DNA of 64,000 nt from Clostridium_S neuense (GTDB lineage Bacteria; Bacillota; Clostridia; Clostridiales; Clostridiaceae), in NCBI RefSeq assembly GCF_045310695.1, contig NZ_JBJIAA010000023.1, positions 17,901 to 81,900 on the forward strand, written 5' to 3'. Shown here in pieces: positions 6,640-15,956 of the stretch. A program made the translations under genes and the position numbers. The number at the start of each line of letters is the position of its first letter. Position 1 is the first letter of the stretch. The notes beneath the pieces were generated by a model. That model did no database searches, was not told the origin of the DNA, and worked only from the letters and a program-made list of their open reading frames with translations.

Positions 6640-8007
6640 TTAAATCAATGTATTAACTCCATTTACCTTAGCTTGTTCATCATCATCTATAGGAATAACA
6701 ATGCATTTCTTTCCATCTATTATTTGTGATTTTATTTGGTCTACTTTTTCAGGTTTTACATGAACTACAACATCATAGCTATTCGCAGGAGCTTCTTCAT
6801 TTTCAGTGCTATCTTCCTTAACTTCCGCTTCAGCATCAGAGTTTTGTTCTAAATTAGCATCAGAATCTACTTCTACTGTAGAATCATTTTCTACCTCTGA
6901 AGCTGCTTCCTTTTCTGAGTCTTGTACACTATCTTGCTTTGTTTTTTCAAGTTCTTCTTCTAGTGCTTTTACTTTTTTCTGAAGCCTTTCTTCCTTTTTC
7001 TTTTGCTTATTTGCTTCAATTACCTTTTTATCTATTAGATGTTCCGCTGCCGGAGGTGTATCTCTAAATTCCTCTGTATATTCTTTTTCAATTTTCGCAG
7101 TTATTTCCTCAGGAATTCCGCTTTCAACTAAAATATCTTGGATATTGTCATTAGTCAAATTCAGAGGCTCAGCATCCTTACCATTAACCGTGTTGTGCTC
7201 CTCTACTACATTATTAAGAGTTTCCTGAATCTCCCCTAGTAAATGCTCAGCCTTCTCATCATCACCGCTTACTGCCTTACGAATGATATTATTGAAAACT
7301 TCTTTCTGCTCTGTAGCCGTTTGTTTTGAACTGCAGCCTAAAACCTCTTCCATAAATTCCGGATGTGAATCCTTTGCATTTTTTGTATAGTATATTATAG
7401 AATCGATATCAGCGCTGCGGTCTATAAATGCTGGGAAAGTAAACCCAAGATCAGGTGGGCCAACTATCCAATCCCTAATACGTGCTCCAATTCTATTTTC
7501 ATCTTCAAGATATCCAAGAGCTGGCTTTGCAAGTGATACCGGACATATTGCACATAAAATATATTCATAAACTTCTTCAGATTCATCCAACTTTGCATTA
7601 TCTGTGGTTTTTGTCATTACATCATAAGCATCATGAAAAATAAGTATTAAAAAATTACCTGCGTAGTCATAACTATCTATAACTAGTTTATAAAAGCTAT
7701 CAAGCATTGCCTCATCCTTTAATTTACTCATCTTTAGTCCCATCAAAGAATGTTGTCTACCGCCTACGTTTTCTTCCTCAAGCGGAAAATTAAGTTCTAA
7801 AAGATTATTTCCCACTGTTCCTGATAATGTTTTTTTTGCAATCTCTAAATATTTAAAGAACTCTTCCTCTTCTAGATTTAAAAAAGTTTCATCAAGCTTT
7901 AATATAATATTTTTCTCTGCATTTACATAACAGCCGCACATTTTAGTAAAGGTACACTCGTCCTTTTTTAAACGTCTTTTTAATTCCAATATATCCTTTT
8001 TTCTCAT
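6640..8007 (-). CDS. DUF4317 family protein
   Basis: A 455-residue cytoplasmic protein of the clostridial DUF4317 family, function unknown. The first 330 residues are the conserved part (RKKDILELKRRLKKDECTFTKMCGCYV, IFHDAYDVMTKTTDN, CPVSLAKPALGY, DWIVGPPDLGFTFPAFIDRSAD). Then a Lys/Glu-rich coiled-coil (around 335-365) and a highly acidic Glu/Asp/Ser linker (370-415) lead to a small C-terminal block. No signal peptide is seen. The start at 8007 (MRKKD) is preferred because GAGAG precedes it and the family begins there; a TTG seven codons upstream is possible. It is flanked by repeats on both sides and reads alone. Confidence 0.75.
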   Translation of the reverse strand: MRKKDILELKRRLKKDECTFTKMCGCYVNAEKNIILKLDETFLNLEEEEFFKYLEIAKKTLSGTVGNNLLELNFPLEEENVGGRQHSLMGLKMSKLKDEAMLDSFYKLVIDSYDYAGNFLILIFHDAYDVMTKTTDNAKLDESEEVYEYILCAICPVSLAKPALGYLEDENRIGARIRDWIVGPPDLGFTFPAFIDRSADIDSIIYYTKNAKDSHPEFMEEVLGCSSKQTATEQKEVFNNIIRKAVSGDDEKAEHLLGEIQETLNNVVEEHNTVNGKDAEPLNLTNDNIQDILVESGIPEEITAKIEKEYTEEFRDTPPAAEHLIDKKVIEANKQKKKEERLQKKVKALEEELEKTKQDSVQDSEKEAASEVENDSTVEVDSDANLEQNSDAEAEVKEDSTENEEAPANSYDVVVHVKPEKVDQIKSQIIDGKKCIVIPIDDDEQAKVNGVNTLI

Positions 8008-8061
8008 ATATAGCTCTCTCACTTTCAATTCAAGTTGTTTATATAGTAAAACTACCGGAAA

Positions 8062-8178
8062 ACTTAAACCATTTATGTTTCAAAGTACCAATTTCAAAGG
8101 CATTATGATGCATAAATAGTTTGCAATTAGGCTAGTTCCACTATAGATAAACCATTTGAAGTTTTAAGGTGGTTTATC
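8062..8178. repeat. Degenerate palindromic repeat with CTATAGATAAACC end
   Basis: GATAAACC and GGTTTATC (8146-8178) bracket a short palindrome. To its left are remnants like the type III arms (CATTATGATGCATAAATAG). It lies between the DUF4317 and methyltransferase promoters. Confidence 0.55.
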
Positions 8179-8356
8179 TTTATTTATATTATAATACATT
8201 CTATAGCGATAAAGTAACTGCAACTCAAACAAAAATCAATTGCTATCTTAACGAAAGCAGCAATAAACATTAATTATATAGTATAATATCTATTAGAATA
8301 TAAGATAGTTGAAGCTAATAGTTTCTAATATAATAATGGATGGAGAGCATAAAGAA

Positions 8357-9169
8357 ATGTCAATGGAATTAAAAAATGATCCTCATAAAGAGATAACGGC
8401 AGAATTAGAGAAACATTACAATAAGTTTTGTGAAGACAATAGATTAAAAAGCAGATATGGTCAGGTTGAGTATTTCACTTCCATGAAGTATATTCATGAG
8501 TATTTACAAAATAATATGAGTGCAAAAATTTTAGATATTGGTGCAGGAACTGGCAGATACTCTGTTGAGCTTGCCAATGAAGGATATGATGTTACTGCCA
8601 TTGAACTTGTAAAACACAATTTAGGGGTTTTAAAGTCAAAAGGAAGTACAGTAAAAGCATATCACGGAACAGCCTTAGATTTATCACGGTTTTCAGAAAA
8701 CACTTTTGATATGACTCTAGTATTTGGCCCAATGTATCATTTATACACCTTTGAAGATAAAGTAAAAGCACTTAACGAGGCAAAGCGAGTAACGAAAACC
8801 AATGGGCTTATTTTAGTAGCATACTGTATGAACGAATACAGCATAATAACATATGGTTTTAAAGAAAACAACATTCGTGCATGTATTGATAATGGAAAGC
8901 TTACTGACGATTTTCATGTTATATCTGGACCAAAGGATTTATATGACTATGTAAGAATTGAAGACATTAACAAATTAGATGAAAAAGTAGGCTTAAAAAG
9001 AATAAAATTAGTTGCAGCAGATGGACCAGCTGATTATATGCGACCAGTCTTAAACTCTATGGATGAAGATACCTTTAAGCTTTTCCTTAATTATCACTTT
9101 TCAACCTGTGAAAGGCCAGAGCTTTTGGGAGCAAGTGCACATACAGTTGATATCCTAAGAAAAGAATAG
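8357..9169 (+). CDS. Class I SAM-dependent methyltransferase
   Basis: Cytoplasmic methyltransferase of unknown substrate. Motif I, ILDIGAGTGRYSVELA, and the acidic strand end (TAIELV) bind S-adenosylmethionine; FDMTLVFGPMYHLY is motif IV and LILVAY is the next strand. The C-terminal 100 residues recur in the chimeric gene at 2497-3060, so this is the intact paralogue. The start at 8357 is chosen for GGAGAG 11 bases upstream; starts at 8336 (ATG) or 8309 (TTG) would give a longer protein. A strong hairpin terminator follows at 9312. Confidence 0.85.
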   Translation: MSMELKNDPHKEITAELEKHYNKFCEDNRLKSRYGQVEYFTSMKYIHEYLQNNMSAKILDIGAGTGRYSVELANEGYDVTAIELVKHNLGVLKSKGSTVKAYHGTALDLSRFSENTFDMTLVFGPMYHLYTFEDKVKALNEAKRVTKTNGLILVAYCMNEYSIITYGFKENNIRACIDNGKLTDDFHVISGPKDLYDYVRIEDINKLDEKVGLKRIKLVAADGPADYMRPVLNSMDEDTFKLFLNYHFSTCERPELLGASAHTVDILRKE

Positions 9170-9311
9170 TAACTACTGCTTTTTTTTAATTTAATCTATG
9201 ATTAATATTTTTATATTAACTCTCTCAATGAATATATTATCTCCATAAATACTCGCCAAATTACTATATGAGGACACTGGAATAAAAAATACTGAAGATT
9301 ATTTAAGCCAA

Positions 9312-9365
9312 AGACAAAGCACATAGAAATCTAAATTTTAAATTTCTATGTGCTTTGTCTTCTTA
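9312..9365 (+). terminator. Strong terminator after the methyltransferase
   Basis: A perfect 19-bp stem (9312-9330 with 9342-9360) is followed by TCTT; the A/T content would let it work on both strands. Confidence 0.7.
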
Positions 9366-9866
9366 TCATATTGCATTACTAATTTAATACTTGTAAGTTT
9401 ATACTTTTTTTAACAAAATGCATGTTTGCTTTGTAACTTGTACCAAACATGTCTGTTACCAGTTCTAATATTTATAAAATCATTTACAATATTACCATAA
9501 TAATTTATATAACAACGTCTTATTTATTTTTTTAAAATACTAAATGTTTCTTTTTATAACATAAAAAAATTTTTTCTGACAAAAATATCTTGAATTATAT
9601 TAAAAAAAGCCTTATTATAATACTGTTAAATAATAAATAATAATTTATAACTTTTTTATTATAGAGAAAAATAATCTCATGTTACATATATATTTTTTAA
9701 TTTTGTAAGTTACATTTGCTGCTTTTTTAAGCTTCATCATGTCCAAACTTGTACGTACATGAGATACTTATTATTGACTACTTGAACTTACCAATAATTT
9801 CGCTTAGTGAGAAGTAATCAAATTTGTTTGCTTTGCGAAAAAAAACATATAAAGGAGACTTATAAA
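9366..9866 (+). promoter_or_regulatory. Phosphoketolase promoter region with AraR-like operator
   Basis: Non-coding, about 500 bases. A promoter TTGAAT-17-TATTAT lies near 9590-9618. ACTTGTACGTACATGAG (9747-9763) closely resembles the AraR operator (ATTTGTACGTACAAAT in Bacillus subtilis). CATGTTTG (9421-9428) and CAAACATG (9444-9451) form another inverted repeat. AraR in clostridia represses pentose genes, and phosphoketolase is a pentose-pathway enzyme, so arabinose induction is a reasonable inference. Confidence 0.55.
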
Positions 9867-12242
9867 ATGACGAACATCGATTACTCTTCTGAAAGTTATT
9901 TAAAAAAAGTAGATGCATATTGGAGAGCTGCCAATTATATTTCAGTCGGACAATTATATCTTAAGGGCAATCCTTTGCTAAGAGAGCCACTAAAACCTGA
10001 ACATGTAAAAAATGCTGTTTTTGGTCACTGGGGTACAATTGCTGGACAAAACTTCATTTATGCACATTTAAACCGTGTTATTAACAAATATGACTTAAAC
10101 ATGCTATATATATCTGGTCCTGGTCACGGTGGACAAGTTATGGTTTCTAATTCTTATTTAGACGGAAGCTACAGTGATATTTATCCTGAAATGACTCAAG
10201 ATGTAGCAGGTTTATCAAAATTGTATAAACAATTCTCATTCTCAGGTGGAGTTGGTTCACATGCAACCCCTGAAGCTCCTGGTTCAATACATGAAGGTGG
10301 AGAATTAGGTTATTCTATAGTACATGGTTTTGGAGCTGTCCTCGATAACCCTGATTTAATTGCTGCTGTTGTTGTTGGTGATGGTGAAGCAGAAACAGGA
10401 CCTTTAGCTACTTCTTGGCAAGTAAATAAATTTATAAACCCTGTTACAGATGGTGTTGTATTACCAATACTTTATTTAAACGGATTCAAAATCAGCAATC
10501 CTACAATTATGGCTCGAATGACTGATGAGGAATTACAAAAATACTTTGAAGGCTTAGGATGGGATCCAATATTTGTTGAAGGCGATGACCCTAAAGTAAT
10601 GCACCGCTTAATGGCTGAAAAAATGGATGAAGCTATTGAAAAAATCCAAAAGATTAAGAGAAGAGCCGCTGAAGCAAATGATATGTCCAGACCTAAATGG
10701 CCAGTTATCCTTGACAGAACCCCTAAAGGATGGACAGGTCCAAAGGAATTAGATGGCAAACCAATTGAAAGCTCCTTCCGTGCTCATCAGGTTCCAATTC
10801 CTTTTGATAGCAAACATATGGAACTTGCAGATGAATTCACAAAATGGATGAAAAGCTACCGTCCAGAAGAATTATTTACTGAAGATGGTAAATTAATAGA
10901 TGAAATTGCAGAGATTATTCCTAAGGGTGATAAACGTATGTCTTCTAACCCTTCAACAAATGGTGGAAAAATCATGAAAGCTTTACGTTTACCAGATTAT
11001 CATGATTATGCCATCAATAATGAAGTTAAGGGTAAAAGCGTTGCACAGGATATGCTTGTTTTAGGTAAATATGTACGTGACGTTATGAAATTAAATAAAA
11101 AAGAACGTAATTTCCGTGTTTTCAGCCCAGATGAAGCTGCTTCAAACCGTTTATATGCTATGTTTGAAGAAACAAACCGTCAGTGGGTAGGAAAAATCAA
11201 TGAACCTTATGATGAATGGCTAGCTCCAGATGGACGTGTATTAGATTCAATGCTTAGTGAACATATAGCAGAAGGTGCTTTAGAAGCTTACCTATTAACT
11301 GGCCGTCATGGTTTCATTCATAGTTATGAATCATTCTTACGTGTTGTAGATTCAATGGTTACACAACACTTTAAATGGTTAAACCAATGTGAAGATATTC
11401 CTTGGAGAGATAAAATTTCTTCTTTGAACTTAATCATGACTTCACACATCTGGCAGCAGGATCATAATGGTTATACTCACCAAGATCCAGGTATGCTTGG
11501 ACACTTAGCTGATAAAAATTCCGGCTTAATTCATGAATATTTACCACCAGATGCAAATACTTTACTTGTAACCTTCGATAAATGCTTGAGAAGCGTAGGA
11601 CAAGTAAACTTATTAACAGCATCAAAACATCCAAGACAACAATGGTTTACTATGGATGAAGCTGAATACTTAGTTAACAATGGTTTAGGAATTGTTGATT
11701 GGGCAAGTACAGACAAAAATGGAGAAACAGACATAGTATTTGCAATGGCTGGAGATACTCCAACACTTGAAGGCTTGGCCGCTGTACAATTGTTACATGA
11801 GTATTTACCTGAACTTAAAATCAGATTTGTAAACATAGTTGACTTATTAAAATTACAATCTCCAGAAAGCTATGAGCATGGTATCTCTGATGAAGAATTC
11901 AACATGATATTTACTACAGATAAGCCAATTATCTTTGGATTCCATGGCTATGAAAACTTAGTAGATACTTTATTCTTCAAACGTGCTAACCACAATGTTT
12001 CTGTCCATGGCTACAGAGATAAAGGTGAAATCACAACTGGCTTTGATATGCGTGTATTAAATCAGTTAGATCGTTTCAACCTTGTAAAAGATGCAATTTA
12101 TCATTTACCACAGTTAGGTAACAAAGGTGCTCATATCATACAAGAAATGAATGAAAAATTAGATATGCACACTAAATATGTACACGAAAATGGTGTTGAT
12201 TTACCAGAAATCGCTAACTGGGAATGGAAAGGTCTTAACTAA
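9867..12242 (+). CDS. xfp: Xylulose-5-phosphate/fructose-6-phosphate phosphoketolase
   Basis: Thiamine-diphosphate enzyme that splits xylulose 5-phosphate (and often fructose 6-phosphate) with phosphate to give acetyl phosphate plus glyceraldehyde 3-phosphate (or erythrose 4-phosphate). The 791-residue length is standard. Family signatures are present: YISGPGHGGQ, SHATPEAPGSIHEGGELGYS, VVGDGEAETGPLATSW, LDRTPKGWTGP, the FRVFSPDEAASNR block and HSYESFLRVVDSM in the middle domain, and SLNLIMTSHIWQQDHNGYTHQDPG. The start at 9867 has AAAGGAG with ideal spacing; the upstream extension from 9807 is not family-like. It is monocistronic, ending in a terminator, and preceded by an AraR-like site. It gives a pentose bypass yielding acetate and ATP. 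Confidence 0.97.
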   Translation: MTNIDYSSESYLKKVDAYWRAANYISVGQLYLKGNPLLREPLKPEHVKNAVFGHWGTIAGQNFIYAHLNRVINKYDLNMLYISGPGHGGQVMVSNSYLDGSYSDIYPEMTQDVAGLSKLYKQFSFSGGVGSHATPEAPGSIHEGGELGYSIVHGFGAVLDNPDLIAAVVVGDGEAETGPLATSWQVNKFINPVTDGVVLPILYLNGFKISNPTIMARMTDEELQKYFEGLGWDPIFVEGDDPKVMHRLMAEKMDEAIEKIQKIKRRAAEANDMSRPKWPVILDRTPKGWTGPKELDGKPIESSFRAHQVPIPFDSKHMELADEFTKWMKSYRPEELFTEDGKLIDEIAEIIPKGDKRMSSNPSTNGGKIMKALRLPDYHDYAINNEVKGKSVAQDMLVLGKYVRDVMKLNKKERNFRVFSPDEAASNRLYAMFEETNRQWVGKINEPYDEWLAPDGRVLDSMLSEHIAEGALEAYLLTGRHGFIHSYESFLRVVDSMVTQHFKWLNQCEDIPWRDKISSLNLIMTSHIWQQDHNGYTHQDPGMLGHLADKNSGLIHEYLPPDANTLLVTFDKCLRSVGQVNLLTASKHPRQQWFTMDEAEYLVNNGLGIVDWASTDKNGETDIVFAMAGDTPTLEGLAAVQLLHEYLPELKIRFVNIVDLLKLQSPESYEHGISDEEFNMIFTTDKPIIFGFHGYENLVDTLFFKRANHNVSVHGYRDKGEITTGFDMRVLNQLDRFNLVKDAIYHLPQLGNKGAHIIQEMNEKLDMHTKYVHENGVDLPEIANWEWKGLN

Positions 12243-12254
12243 TTCTAGAATAAT

Positions 12255-12300
12255 AAAGGAGCTGGAGCACTACTTTTTAGTGCTCTCGCTCCTTTAATTT
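12255..12300 (+). terminator. Terminator after xfp
   Basis: AAAGGAGC...GCTCCTTT outer stem with an inner AGCACTA/TAGTGCT stem, ending in TTTAATTT. Confidence 0.8.
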
Positions 12301-12401
12301 CTATGGATTATATGCAGTAAAATAGCTATTAAAAAATTTTAACCACTTCACAATTTTGTCTTGTGCTTTCTGTAACCAATAATAAAAATTTCAAAGTTAC
12401 A

Positions 12402-12725
12402 CTAAAATTTCAAAATACAAATTGTAAATAAAGTGATTGTTGATAATGCTAGAAAAATTAAAGAGACACCAGCCTTCTTTTTTCTTGCTTCCATTACAAG
12501 TCTATCATTTTCGCTCATAGAAGATGGATATTTTCTTCTACCAATCAAATATAGTAACAATCCGCCGCTTCCATTTTGACCACTCAATGAAAAAAATGCC
12601 CAAAACTTTGGATGTTTCAACCCCCTGCTTCTTGCGTCAAGTTCTGTCATTTTATAAACTTGATACTCAAGAGTTGACGCTCCTAATATAATTACAAATA
12701 TTGATACAATTAAATACCAGCTCAT
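12402..12725 (-). CDS. Small two-helix membrane protein
   Basis: A 107-residue protein with a hydrophobic N-terminus (residues 3-20), a polar middle with basic and Ser/Gly-rich parts, and a C-terminal membrane helix (86-105). No family recognised. Its start is 12 bases after the XRE regulator's stop, with a good AGGAGGGG site, so the two are co-transcribed and it may be sensed or controlled by that regulator. Confidence 0.7.
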   Translation of the reverse strand: MSWYLIVSIFVIILGASTLEYQVYKMTELDARSRGLKHPKFWAFFSLSGQNGSGGLLLYLIGRRKYPSSMSENDRLVMEARKKKAGVSLIFLALSTITLFTICILKF

Positions 12726-12737
12726 ATAAATCCCCTC

Positions 12738-13145
12738 CTAAAATTTCTTAATAATTTGATAGAATAATGCAGTTGTACTTATTACCATAACAGATGCGCT
12801 TGCTATCATCATACATTTGTTCCTTGCTATCATGCTATTGAAAAATATAAATAAAATAAGTAATAATACATTAAATCCAATAGCCATCAACAACCTTTTA
12901 TTACTATTTACAACATTGGTGCTTTCCTCCAAGTGTTTTATCATATTCGAATCTCCTTTCAGCAATTCATCCAAACTAATCCCATAGATGTCGCTCAATT
13001 TGATTACACTTATAATATCTGGATAGGATTTTTCATTTTCCCAATTTGATATTGTCTGCCTAGATACCTGTATTTTTTCTGCTACCTTTTCTTGAGTTAA
13101 TCCAGAATCTATTCGTGCTTTTTTTAATTTGCTTCCAATTTCCAT
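12738..13145 (-). CDS. XRE-family transcriptional regulator with C-terminal membrane helices
   Basis: A Cro/C1-type helix-turn-helix fills residues 5-60 (LTQEKVAEKIQVSRQTISNWE). Two hydrophobic helices follow (about 85-105 and 110-130), so it is probably anchored in the membrane. This layout is common in Firmicutes for regulators paired with a small membrane protein. It heads a two-gene operon. Target unknown. Confidence 0.85.
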   Translation of the reverse strand: MEIGSKLKKARIDSGLTQEKVAEKIQVSRQTISNWENEKSYPDIISVIKLSDIYGISLDELLKGDSNMIKHLEESTNVVNSNKRLLMAIGFNVLLLILFIFFNSMIARNKCMMIASASVMVISTTALFYQIIKKF

Positions 13146-13261
13146 AACAATACCCCTTCCATAAATATATTGCCATATTTAAGAAAATTCGTCTATCAAA
13201 CCTTTTTTACATGATGTTTTTTCAATGTCAAAATACTTTTACATGTCCATTTTTATAAGCT

Positions 13262-13515
13262 TCAGAGCTTTATTCTAACATTATCACTTACATCAAGTTC
13301 CTTATCAATTTTAGCTCTTAGTCCTAAGTCAATAAATTTTGCATATGCTACACTTATTATATATAAAAATAAAAAGATGAATTGCAATCAAAAAGATTTT
13401 GCCAAGCCTTTTTTCAAGTATATGAGATATCATCTCTATGGTTTTTACCTAGTACAGCATCAATTACTGCCTGATTTCCGTCCTTTTGTGGAATTTTGTA
13501 AAGCAGAGCAAAATA
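13262..13515 (-). pseudogene. Decayed 3' end of a membrane-protein gene
   Basis: Reading leftward, protein-like sequence appears in pieces that need frame changes: KIPQKDGNQAVIDAVLGKNH, then a hydrophobic stretch (FIFLFLYIISVAYAKFID), then LGLRAKIDKELDVSDNV and a stop at 13262. No intact start exists. The parent family is not recognised; the hydrophobic part suggests a membrane protein. Confidence 0.35.
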
Positions 13516-13544
13516 ACAATATCAATATTACTTTTTGCGTGCCT

Positions 13545-13601
13545 GTAAAAAATTAAAAAGTGAAGAGTTTAGGATAATTTCTTTCCTTTACTCTTCACTT
13601 T
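13545..13601 (-). terminator. Terminator after phzF-like gene
   Basis: A 12-bp stem AAAGTGAAGAGT/ACTCTTCACTTT (13558-13601) is followed, on the minus strand, by TTAATTTTTTAC. Confidence 0.6.
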
Positions 13602-13605
13602 CCAT

Positions 13606-13712
13606 AACTCTCCTCTGTTAATTGTCCATTGTCAACTGATATATGTTCATATAACTAGCATGTTCCAAAATAGAATCCAGCTAATTTTAATATTCCAAGT
13701 TGTTTATCTTTA
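13606..13712. repeat. Partial heptamer-armed element (type II end)
   Basis: Heptamer-like TTAATTG TCCATTG TCAACTG units are followed by the type II outer sequence, GTTCATATAACTAGCATG, through to AAGTTGTTTATCTTTA. Matches 33977-34181 and the right half of 43973-44245. Confidence 0.7.
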
Positions 13713-13714
13713 AA

Positions 13715-13810
13715 GATAAACTACTCTGAAACTTGGAATTTATTTGTACCAAAATGCCGTCTTCTGGGCATTATGGTGCACATGAATTTTAATAGTTGAA
13801 GCGGTTTATC
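13715..13810. repeat. Palindromic repeat, GATAAAC ends (type III)
   Basis: GATAAAC at the left and GGTTTATC at the right flank arms sharing AATTTATTTGTACCAAAATGCC and its degenerate complement. The right end lies inside the last codons of the PhzF-like gene. Confidence 0.75.
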
Positions 13811-14723
13811 TATAATCCTTCAATATTAATTGAGATTTAAACACTATTACGGCATTTCCAGAGACTTTAACTTCTACCGGTTCTTTATCTTCTATTTCTA
13901 CCTCAACTTCAATAATGCCTGCCCTTTTTATAGCTTCCCCCTGCTTAGCCTTAAATTTAAGCAAAGAATTGTTGTGAGGAACAAGATTATAATGGACAAG
14001 ATATGCACCTAAAGGACCATTTGCATTACCAGTAACAGGATCTTCATTAATGCCTATTGCAGGCGCAAACATTCTGCCGTGTATTAAAACGTCACCGTCC
14101 TCAGGAGTAACTGTAAAAACATAATATCCATTACATGTAATGCTCTTGCTTAACCTAGAAAGTTCATCATAATTTGGCTGCAGCGAATTTAAGGTTTCTA
14201 TACTTTTTATGCCTACCATAACTTTAGAATGACCTGTTGAAACAATTTGAATTTTATAGTTTTCCATAAGATCACTGTTTTTTATATTAAGTGCTGCTAA
14301 AAGCTTTTCTTTATTCGAGCCATCAATTATACTTCCAAACTCAATTTTACCTTGTGTCATAACAATTTTATAGTCGTTATCTTCCTTTATTATATCAACG
14401 GGCAAAATTCCAGCACCTGTCTTTTGATAAACCCTAGAAGTATCTAGTTCTTTTTCAATAGCATAGGCATAATGAGCCGCAATAGTGGCGTGACCGCAAA
14501 TTGGCACTTCACTTATTGGAGTAAAAAAACGTATATGCACATCATACTTACTGCTATTTGAAGGAAAAACAAAGGCTGTCTCAGAATTATTAAGTTCTCT
14601 CGCAATTTTCTGCATTTCAAAGTCGGTTAATCCATCTGCATTAGTTATTACTCCTGCTGGATTTCCTGTAAATTTCTCCTTTGTAAATGAATCAATTTGA
14701 TATAGTTTATATTTCCTTGTCAT
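13806..14723 (-). CDS. PhzF-family isomerase-like protein
   Basis: A 305-residue member of the PhzF/diaminopimelate-epimerase fold. The family begins with QIDSFTKEKFTGNPAGV, has the catalytic Glu48 in NNSETAF, CGHATIAAH around residue 77, and GxNEDPVTGNANGPLGAYL near the end. PhzF itself isomerises a phenazine precursor; most clostridial homologues have unknown substrates. The last codons and stop (tat aga taa) coincide with the end of a palindromic repeat. It is transcribed divergently from an HxlR regulator that probably controls it. Confidence 0.9.
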   Translation of the reverse strand: MTRKYKLYQIDSFTKEKFTGNPAGVITNADGLTDFEMQKIARELNNSETAFVFPSNSSKYDVHIRFFTPISEVPICGHATIAAHYAYAIEKELDTSRVYQKTGAGILPVDIIKEDNDYKIVMTQGKIEFGSIIDGSNKEKLLAALNIKNSDLMENYKIQIVSTGHSKVMVGIKSIETLNSLQPNYDELSRLSKSITCNGYYVFTVTPEDGDVLIHGRMFAPAIGINEDPVTGNANGPLGAYLVHYNLVPHNNSLLKFKAKQGEAIKRAGIIEVEVEIEDKEPVEVKVSGNAVIVFKSQLILKDYR

Positions 14724-14799
14724 AATCTTTCCCCCAAAAAGTTATAAATTAGAATCTACTATTTAAATATTGTATAATTAATTATAGTTTTGCTTAAAT

Positions 14800-14838
14800 A
14801 TGTGCACAAGTACGCACTTTTTAATCAGATACTTACCA
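14800..14838. promoter_or_regulatory. Possible HxlR operator
   Basis: In the divergent gap, GTGCACAAGTACGCAC is a partial inverted repeat, and AAGTA...TACTT brackets a spacer of similar length to known HxlR-family sites. Tentative. Confidence 0.35.
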
Positions 14839-14860
14839 TTTGGAAAGAAGGATAAAAGAT

Positions 14861-15202
14861 ATGACTGAAAAATTTCCAAATCAAAAAGAAAGGCAAAAAG
14901 ATTTTAATTGCTCTTTAGGCTTTACTATGACTGTAATTGGAAGCAAATGGAGAGCTATAGTATTATGGCGCATATTAAATAGTAATCCTATACGGTATGG
15001 TAAGCTAAAAAAGACTATTCCTAATATAAGCCATAAAGTACTAGCTCAGGAATTAAAGAAGTTAGAAATGGATGCTCTCATTGAGAGAGTTGCTTATTTA
15101 ACAATTCCAGCAAAGGTAGAGTATATACCTACAGAGAGGGGAAAATCCTTAGAAAAAATACTGGCTGAATTATGTAATTGGGGCAAAAAATACATGGATT
15201 AA
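14861..15202 (+). CDS. HxlR-family transcriptional regulator
   Basis: A 113-residue winged helix protein. CSLGFTMTVIGSKWRAIVLWRIL near the start (with the conserved Cys), the recognition helix ISHKVLAQELKKLEMDALIER, and the wing VEYIPTERGKSL define the family, which often senses electrophiles or oxidants through the Cys. The ATG at 14861 has AAGAAGGA upstream; a TTG seven codons earlier is possible. Divergent from the PhzF-like gene, its likely target. Confidence 0.88.
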   Translation: MTEKFPNQKERQKDFNCSLGFTMTVIGSKWRAIVLWRILNSNPIRYGKLKKTIPNISHKVLAQELKKLEMDALIERVAYLTIPAKVEYIPTERGKSLEKILAELCNWGKKYMD

Positions 15203-15293
15203 TTATAAATGAAAAATAATTTTTAGTTAAACTGCGAATTACTCCATCAGCCCCATCATAGTACTAGAAAAATATAAACCAAACCTAAATTTT

Positions 15294-15791
15294 CTACTTT
15301 AGAGTTGCTTTAAATAATTTTGTTTCTCCCGCCTTAACCTCTCTAACATTTTCCCACTGAAAATCAAAGCGGTTTTCTTCACTATTTGTAATAACCAGTG
15401 GAATTACTGTACTGCTTGCATTCTTTTTAATAAAGTCTAAGTCTATTTCAATGATTTTTTGTCCTTTTAAAACCTTATCCCCAACTTTAACAAAAGCATT
15501 AATGCCTTGTCCACCAAGATTAACGGTTTCTAGTCCAATATGAATAAGAATTTCTTCTCCAAGCGTTGTTTTTAATGCTAGGGCATGTTTAGTCGGTGCA
15601 ATCAAGATAATTTCTCCATCTGCTGGAGCAAGAATTTGACCATCTACAGGCAAAATTGCAACACCCTCTCCCATAGACTTTTCACTAAAAACAGGATCAG
15701 GAACATCCTCAATTTTCACAAAAGTTCCTGATGCATAAGCAAATATTTCTTCACTTTTATTATTCTTTTTTGAGAATAATTTTTCAAACAT
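15294..15791 (-). CDS. PTS glucose-family EIIA component
   Basis: Soluble phosphocarrier that passes phosphate from HPr to the EIIB domain. The 165-residue protein has DGQILAPADGEI, the paired His69 (PTKHAL) and phosphorylated His84 (HIGLETV), and KVGDKVLKGQKIIEID. It is the separate EIIA expected for the EIICB protein at 17510-19063, which lacks one. A repeat element fills the 368 bases between it and the GH4 gene, so co-transcription is uncertain. Confidence 0.93.
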   Translation of the reverse strand: MFEKLFSKKNNKSEEIFAYASGTFVKIEDVPDPVFSEKSMGEGVAILPVDGQILAPADGEIILIAPTKHALALKTTLGEEILIHIGLETVNLGGQGINAFVKVGDKVLKGQKIIEIDLDFIKKNASSTVIPLVITNSEENRFDFQWENVREVKAGETKLFKATLK

Positions 15792-15956
15792 TTATATGCC
15801 CTTCTTTCTTTACTCAATTATTTCTTCAATATTATAATTTGCCGAAGCAAAAATCAAGATGGATTTTTCTCTATTTCTCTATAAAAAACGCACTATAAAC
15901 ATGTTTAATGAATGAAAATCATAGTAATCTATTCAGACAATATATTATAAAAATTT

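Noticed and set aside
9807..9866. Longer N-terminus for phosphoketolase
   Set aside because: The extra residues are not family-like and the start at 9867 has an excellent ribosome site.
11531..11836. Minus-strand frames inside phosphoketolase
   Set aside because: Shadow of a highly conserved coding sequence; low-complexity translation.
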